Assembly (NCBI GenBank): GCA_942490885.1
Contig: CALNYT010000002.1
Location: 1,922,001-1,986,000, forward strand
Direction of reading: 5' to 3'
Length of the DNA: 64,000 nt
DNA from: Oceanirhabdus sp942490885
GTDB taxonomy: Bacteria; Bacillota; Clostridia; Clostridiales; Clostridiaceae
Made by a program: the position numbers and the translations under genes. The notes under the pieces are model-generated. The model worked only from the letters and a program-made list of their open reading frames with translations. It made no database searches and was not told the DNA's origin. Of this stretch, positions 59,305 through 64,000 are shown in pieces (position 1 is the first letter of the stretch; each line of letters begins with the position of its first letter).

Positions 59305-60357
59305 ATGAAGATAATAACAGTTATTGGTGCACGACCACAATTTATTAAATGTGCAGCAGTATCAAAAGAATTAAGAAAAAAACATACAGAATTGATAATA
59401 CATACAGGACAGCACTATGATGAAAATATGTCTGATGTTTTCTTTGATGAACTTGAGATACCAAAGCCAGACTTTAATCTTGAAGTAGGATCAGGGAATC
59501 ATGGCAAACAAACAGGAGAAATGTTAAGTAAAATTGAAGAGATTTACTTAAAAGAGAATCCAGATTTGGTACTTGTATATGGTGACACAAACTCTACTTT
59601 AGCAGGGGCACTTGCAGCAAGTAAATTGCTTATTCCTGTAGCTCATGTTGAAGCTGGCTTGAGAAGTAGGAATATGAATATGCCAGAAGAACAGAATAGA
59701 ATATTAACAGATCATATATCTAAATATCTTTTTACTCCTACTGAAACAGCAGATGTGAATCTTAAGAATGAAGGATTAAGTAATATACATAATGTAGGAG
59801 ATGTTATGTATGATGGAGTGTTATTCTTTACTGAGTTATCTAATAAGAAAGCTAAAGTTTTGGAACAATTTGGTTTAAAGAAGAATGAATATATCTTAGC
59901 AACAATACATAGAGCAGAGAATACAGACTACCAAGAGCGATTAGAGAATATTTTTAAAGCGCTAGAAGAAAGTGGAGAAAATATTATATTACCACTTCAT
60001 CCTAGAACAGATAAATATATTAAAGAATATGGCATTAAACTTGGGGAAAATATAAAAATTATTGATCCAGTTGGATATTTAGATATGATAGCTCTAGAAA
60101 GCAATGCTAAAAAGATAGTAACAGATAGTGGGGGGGTACAGAAGGAAGCATTCTTTATGGGTGTGCCATGTGTTACACTAAGAGATGAAACTGAATGGGT
60201 TGAGACTGTAAGTAATGGATGGAATGTTATTGTGGGTGCAGATAAAGAAATGATTATTGAAAATATTAAGAATTTCAATCCAATCAATGAGAGAATAAAT
60301 GTCTTTGGAGAAGGAAATGCTGCAAAAAAAATAACAGAGATTATCAGTAGTAAATAG
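59305..60357 (+). CDS. wecB: UDP-N-acetylglucosamine 2-epimerase (non-hydrolysing)
   Basis: 350 residues. It shows the family blocks in order: TVIGARPQFIKCAAVSKEL (about 4-22), IIHTGQHYDENMSDVFFDEL (about 31-50), LVYGDTNSTLAGALAA (about 91-106), HVEAGLRSRNMNMPEEQNR (about 113-131), TIHRAENTD, and DSGGVQKEAFFMGVPCVTLRDETEW (about 274-298). It makes UDP-ManNAc, or with a diamino-uronate substrate the WlbD/WbpI product. Since the WlbA-like set is in the same locus, the second option is open. GAGAGG ribosome-binding site. Confidence 0.92.
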   Translation: MKIITVIGARPQFIKCAAVSKELRKKHTELIIHTGQHYDENMSDVFFDELEIPKPDFNLEVGSGNHGKQTGEMLSKIEEIYLKENPDLVLVYGDTNSTLAGALAASKLLIPVAHVEAGLRSRNMNMPEEQNRILTDHISKYLFTPTETADVNLKNEGLSNIHNVGDVMYDGVLFFTELSNKKAKVLEQFGLKKNEYILATIHRAENTDYQERLENIFKALEESGENIILPLHPRTDKYIKEYGIKLGENIKIIDPVGYLDMIALESNAKKIVTDSGGVQKEAFFMGVPCVTLRDETEWVETVSNGWNVIVGADKEMIIENIKNFNPINERINVFGEGNAAKKITEIISSK

Positions 60358-60366
60358 GAGGGGAAA

Positions 60367-61584
60367 ATGAATATAGTATTTTTAACACAATATTGTCCTC
60401 CAGAAGTAGGTGCACCTCAGAATAGAATATTTGAAATGGCTAAGCTACTTAAGAAAAAAGGACATGAAGTTTCTATTCTTACTGCTTTTCCAAATTATCC
60501 AAGGGGAGAGATTTTTCCAGGATATGAAGGAAGGAAAAGTATGATTGAAGAATTGGAAGGGATTAAGATAATAAGAACTTGGATAAGTCCTGCAAAGGAA
60601 AAGAGTTTTGTTAAAAGGCTTATTGAGTATTTTTCTTTTACAATATCATCTGTAGTACAGGGAAAAAAACTTATTGGCCATCCAGATGTAATAATAACCG
60701 AATCACCACCTCTTTTCTTAGGGTGGTCAGGATATAAATTGTGCAAAAAGACAGGTGCTAAATGTGTCTTCAATATTTCTGATTTATGGCCTGAGTCAGC
60801 AGTGAAAATTGGAGCTCTTAATAACAAACTATTTATAAAAATGTCAACATGGCTTGAAGAGTTTTGTTATAGAAAATCACATTTGATTTTGGGGCAGACG
60901 CAAGGGATTATAGATAATATTATTGAAAGAGGTTTTAAGGAAGAAAAAATTCATCTTATAACAAATGGTGTAGACACATCATTATTTTCAAAAAAGTTCT
61001 ACGATCAAGATTTCAGAGATGAAATAGGAGTGGGAAAGAAGTTTTTTGTAGGGTATGCAGGGACACATGGGCTTGCTCAAGGTTTAGATAGTGTTATTGA
61101 GGCTGCTAGGCTGTTAAAGGATAATGATGATATTCGTATTGTTCTAATTGGTGATGGCGCTGAAAAGAAGAAGCTTATGAATATGGCTGAGGAATATAAA
61201 TTAGATAATGTAATATTTATACCAATTCAACCTAAGAAGAATATGCCTAAAATTGTAGCATCCATGGATGTAACCCTAATTCCATTAAAAAAGAAAGATA
61301 TTTTCAAAGGAGCTTTGCCTTCAAAGATGTTTGAAGCATTAGTATCTGAAATTCCGGTAATATTAGGAGTAGAAGGTGAGGCTGAAATATTGATTAATAA
61401 TGCACAAGCTGGGATACCCGTTGAACCAGAAAATAGTCAAGAGATGGCAGAGGCGATCTTGAAATTATATAACGAAAGAGAAATTGTTAGAAGTATGGGT
61501 GAAAACGGCAAAAAATATGTTGAAGAGCATTACAATAGAATAAAAATTGCTGATAAACTGGAAAAACTTTTAATTGAATTATGA
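60367..61584 (+). CDS. WbuB-like family 4 glycosyltransferase
   Basis: 405 residues. The start FLTQYCPPEVGAPQNRIFEMAKLL (about 5-28) and AFPNYPRGEIFPGYEG (about 42-57) are those of WbuB/WcaI-like enzymes that often add fucosamine or quinovosamine-type amino sugars. The ISDLWPESAVKIG block (about 138-150), NGVDTSLF and GVEGEAEILINNAQAGIPVEPEN (about 339-361) follow. One basic/hydrophobic patch at 78-100 suggests membrane association. AGGAGGGG ribosome-binding site, 9 bases after wecB. Confidence 0.88.
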   Translation: MNIVFLTQYCPPEVGAPQNRIFEMAKLLKKKGHEVSILTAFPNYPRGEIFPGYEGRKSMIEELEGIKIIRTWISPAKEKSFVKRLIEYFSFTISSVVQGKKLIGHPDVIITESPPLFLGWSGYKLCKKTGAKCVFNISDLWPESAVKIGALNNKLFIKMSTWLEEFCYRKSHLILGQTQGIIDNIIERGFKEEKIHLITNGVDTSLFSKKFYDQDFRDEIGVGKKFFVGYAGTHGLAQGLDSVIEAARLLKDNDDIRIVLIGDGAEKKKLMNMAEEYKLDNVIFIPIQPKKNMPKIVASMDVTLIPLKKKDIFKGALPSKMFEALVSEIPVILGVEGEAEILINNAQAGIPVEPENSQEMAEAILKLYNEREIVRSMGENGKKYVEEHYNRIKIADKLEKLLIEL

Positions 61585-61605
61585 AAATGAACAGGAGATG
61601 ATCTA

Positions 61606-62772
61606 ATGGAAAAAAGAGAAGAATTTCTTAAATATTATGAAGCGTTAATTGAAGAAAGTGATATAGAATCGATTGTTGCCACTTTAAAAAGTGGATGGTT
61701 ATCAAGAGGTATAGTGACTAATGAGTTTGAAGAAAAATTTAAAGAACTTGTGGGAGCAAAATATGCTGTAGCTATGAATTCTGCAACAGCAGCGCTGCAT
61801 GTAGCCCTTATATGTGCAGGAGTAGGAGAAGGGGATGAGGTTATAACAACTCCACTTACATTTGCAGCATCAGCAAATACTATTATACATACTGGTGCAA
61901 CACCTGTTTTTGTGGATGTGGATCCTGAAACTAAATGCATTGATCCTAAAAAAATCAGAGAAAAAATTACAGATAGAACGAAAGCAATTGTTCCAGTTCA
62001 TTTTGCAGGGCATGCCTGTGATATGGACGAAATTATGAAGATTGCAGAAGAATATAACCTATTTGTTTCAGAGGACGGTGCTCATGCTACTTATACTAAA
62101 TATAAGGATAAAATGATAGGCAGTATAGGAAATACAACTTCATTTAGTTTTTATTACACTAAAAATCTATGTACTGGAGAAGGTGGAATACTTACTACAA
62201 ATGATGAAAATATAGCAAATATGGCTAGAGAAGTAAGTCTTCATGGAATGGATAAAAATGCATGGAACAGATATGGTAAAAAAGGTAGTTGGAGATACGA
62301 CATAACTTATCCGGGATTTAAGTATAATATGACAGGATTACAAGCTGGACTTGGATTAGCACAAATAGATAAGTTAGGTTCTATGCAGGAGAGAAGAGAC
62401 GAAATAGCAGAAATATATAATGAAGGATTTAATGAATGTGAATTTGTAAGAATTCCAAAAGTGAAATCTTATACAAGACATGCATGGCATCTATATGCTA
62501 TTGAACTTGAACTTGAGAAATTATCAATTGATAGGGATACGTTTATAGTAGAACTTAATGAAATGAATATTGGAACAAGTGTCCACTTTATTCCAGTACA
62601 TCTTATGAGCTATTATAAAGAACGTTTTAGTTATAATGAAGGAGATTTCCCCGTTTGTGAAGATTACTTTAATAGGACTATATCACTTCCATTTTATCCA
62701 AAGATGATAGATGAAGATATAAAATATGTTATAGATTCTGTTAAATATATATGTGATAAATATAAAAAATAG
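61606..62772 (+). CDS. DegT-family sugar aminotransferase (PglE/ArnB-like)
   Basis: 388 residues. SGWLSRGIVTNEFEEKF (about 30-46), NSATAALHVALICAGVG (about 60-76), VSEDGAHATYTKYKD (about 155-169; the usual DxAHA block is DGAHA here) and SFSFYYTKNLCTGEGGI with the PLP Lys at about 187. SxGWLSxGxxTxxFE and TKNxxTGEGG are typical of enzymes that aminate C4 of 4-keto sugars (PglE, ArnB, PseC). It fits as partner of the PglF-like dehydratase and the PglD-like acetyltransferase, although it is 19 kb downstream of the former. Confidence 0.9.
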   Translation: MEKREEFLKYYEALIEESDIESIVATLKSGWLSRGIVTNEFEEKFKELVGAKYAVAMNSATAALHVALICAGVGEGDEVITTPLTFAASANTIIHTGATPVFVDVDPETKCIDPKKIREKITDRTKAIVPVHFAGHACDMDEIMKIAEEYNLFVSEDGAHATYTKYKDKMIGSIGNTTSFSFYYTKNLCTGEGGILTTNDENIANMAREVSLHGMDKNAWNRYGKKGSWRYDITYPGFKYNMTGLQAGLGLAQIDKLGSMQERRDEIAEIYNEGFNECEFVRIPKVKSYTRHAWHLYAIELELEKLSIDRDTFIVELNEMNIGTSVHFIPVHLMSYYKERFSYNEGDFPVCEDYFNRTISLPFYPKMIDEDIKYVIDSVKYICDKYKK

Positions 62773-62782
62773 TGGTGAAAAT

Positions 62783-64000
62783 ATGGAAACTAGATTAAGA
62801 AAAATTAATGATTATTTACTAGGAATTTTCCTGTTAATTATACCATTTAGTAACAGAGTAGTTCCTATAATAAATATAAGAATAAAGAGTGATATTATTC
62901 TCTTTATATTCTTCGTGTTATTTTTCTGCAGAATAGTAATAGTTAAGAGTGAGAGAAGAGCATTTATAAAATATTTATATAAAAGTTGCTCTTCCCTTTT
63001 CTTTCTTTTTTTACTAGCACTGTGCTTCATAATGTTTTTAAGCATCAGTTATAGCACCTTTAAGGTTACAGCATTAAAAGAAAGCTTTAGATTTTCTACA
63101 TATATAATATTAATGATTATTATAGGTTACGACTATTGTGAAGAGAAGTGGATAAAACCATTGATAAATTTGATTATTTTAGCGGTTATAATTCAATGTA
63201 TCATTGGAATAATTCAATTTACTACTGGATTATTTATGATTCCGGATTTTAGTACAGAAGCTTATAGATTTAATAAAATACATGGAACCTTTGAAAATCC
63301 CAATACATATGCTGGATTTTTAGTGCTTCTATTCTATCCCATAGCAGTATATAGTTTTCAGAAGATATTTAAAGAAAAGAAATATAGCTATTTTATAGTA
63401 ATAATACTTATAATGGTTAATTTAGCATTCACTATGTCTAGAAATGGTGTTATAGGAATAGTATGTGGTGGGGTGATTTTAGCTATTATATATGATAAAA
63501 GAGCTATGTATGGGGTTGGAGCGTTAGGAATTTTAGGAGCAATTGTATTGAGAAGTCGGAACATATTTGACATGGCTTTAAATGACGGTAGATTGAAGTT
63601 GTGGAAATGCGTTGGGCTGATGATAAGAGATAATCCAATAAAGGGAATAGGAAACGGTAACTTTAGAGAAACTTATAATATATATAGAGAATCTTATCCT
63701 GAAGTTAGGTTTCATTCTTTTCTTAATATGCCACCACATAATTCGTTTTTAAAAGTGTGGAGTGAACTTGGAATTATAGCATTAATAATATTTATGAGTA
63801 TAATATTATTAGGTGGTAAGAGTGTATATTTATGTGGTAAAGAATGTAAAAAAAACATTTGCAGATTATTTTTTACTGGATTTATGTGCAGTTTTTTAGG
63901 TTTTTTAGTTATGAATATGAGTGATGATCTTTTCTTTGTACCTAAATTAACTACTTACTTTTGGATATTTACGGCTCTAGCATGGGGATATGAACAAAGG
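62783..64000 (+). CDS. O-antigen ligase/polymerase-like membrane protein, 3' end cut by window
   Basis: The frame from ATG 62783 (GGTGAAA site) stays open to the last base, giving at least 406 residues; no stop is present. Many hydrophobic spans are separated by short loops. The Wzy_C/WaaL signature is clear: FENPNTYAGFLVLLFYP (about 172-188), MSRNGVIGIVCGG (about 219-231) and the outer loop with GIGNGNFRETYNIYR, HNSFLKVWSELGIIAL (about 321-336). Family members transfer polymerised glycan to a lipid or protein acceptor, or polymerise repeat units. It is the second polymerase-class protein in this locus. Confidence 0.85.
   Translation, partial: METRLRKINDYLLGIFLLIIPFSNRVVPIINIRIKSDIILFIFFVLFFCRIVIVKSERRAFIKYLYKSCSSLFFLFLLALCFIMFLSISYSTFKVTALKESFRFSTYIILMIIIGYDYCEEKWIKPLINLIILAVIIQCIIGIIQFTTGLFMIPDFSTEAYRFNKIHGTFENPNTYAGFLVLLFYPIAVYSFQKIFKEKKYSYFIVIILIMVNLAFTMSRNGVIGIVCGGVILAIIYDKRAMYGVGALGILGAIVLRSRNIFDMALNDGRLKLWKCVGLMIRDNPIKGIGNGNFRETYNIYRESYPEVRFHSFLNMPPHNSFLKVWSELGIIALIIFMSIILLGGKSVYLCGKECKKNICRLFFTGFMCSFLGFLVMNMSDDLFFVPKLTTYFWIFTALAWGYEQR

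Overview
The window is AT-rich DNA (A/T-dominated third positions, AGA as the main arginine codon) from a spore-forming, amino-acid-fermenting anaerobe, most likely Clostridium in the strict sense. Supporting genes are a spore-coat-DNA SASP, ytxC, a GerA-type germinant receptor operon, a Phe T-box, a phosphate butyryltransferase and an indolepyruvate:ferredoxin oxidoreductase. Nearly all genes lie on the + strand.

Region 1 (1-4.3 kb): 3' part of a peptide-ABC substrate-binding protein, an alpha/beta SASP, a SAM methyltransferase, hslO, and a leucine-rich-repeat gene with a damaged 5' end. Region 2 (4.3-10.6 kb): a DUF6873-like gene on the minus strand, ytxC, the infC-rpmI-rplT operon behind an attenuating leader (infC probably starts at AUA), a Ktr/Trk potassium uptake pair and a SpoU RNA methyltransferase. 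Region 3 (10.6-23.4 kb): T-box-pheS-pheT, zapA, a glycosyltransferase, a U32 peptidase, mutS2, a DUF523 gene and an FMN alpha-hydroxy-acid oxidase-like gene. Region 4 (23.4-29.7 kb): an accessory patch with a small DUF6440-like gene, a tnpB fragment fused in frame to a broken germination-permease gene, and an intact four-gene germinant receptor operon. Region 5 (29.7-40.6 kb): glnA, ptb, iorAB, a hypothetical gene, an L25/Ctc protein, a small membrane protein, a phosphohexomutase, a TPR protein and galU. Region 6 (40.8 kb to the end): a long surface-polysaccharide locus with amino-sugar nucleotide synthesis (PglF-like dehydratase, two DegT aminotransferases, WlbA-like dehydrogenase, two hexapeptide acetyltransferases, WecB), two flippases, several glycosyltransferases, a GT-C-like membrane protein, an asparagine-synthase-like amidotransferase without its N-terminal Cys, a membrane-anchored LRR protein, a Wzy-like polymerase and an O-antigen-ligase-like protein cut by the window edge. 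The mutase and GalU just upstream would supply glucose-1-P and UDP-glucose.

The most unusual signal is non-coding. Several intergenic elements are bounded by runs of about four 7-bp units. The two fullest copies (16.46-16.75 kb and 23.39-23.68 kb) fold as hairpin - perfect four-way junction - hairpin inside the heptad arms and end in similar intrinsic terminators. Half copies lie at 4.22-4.33 kb and, inverted, at 14.39-14.43 kb. Stem sequences change in a compensatory way between copies. Other heptad or hairpin elements lie at 19.26-19.40, 25.54-25.66 and 43.80-43.86 kb. I do not recognise this family; it is the best candidate for something undescribed here.
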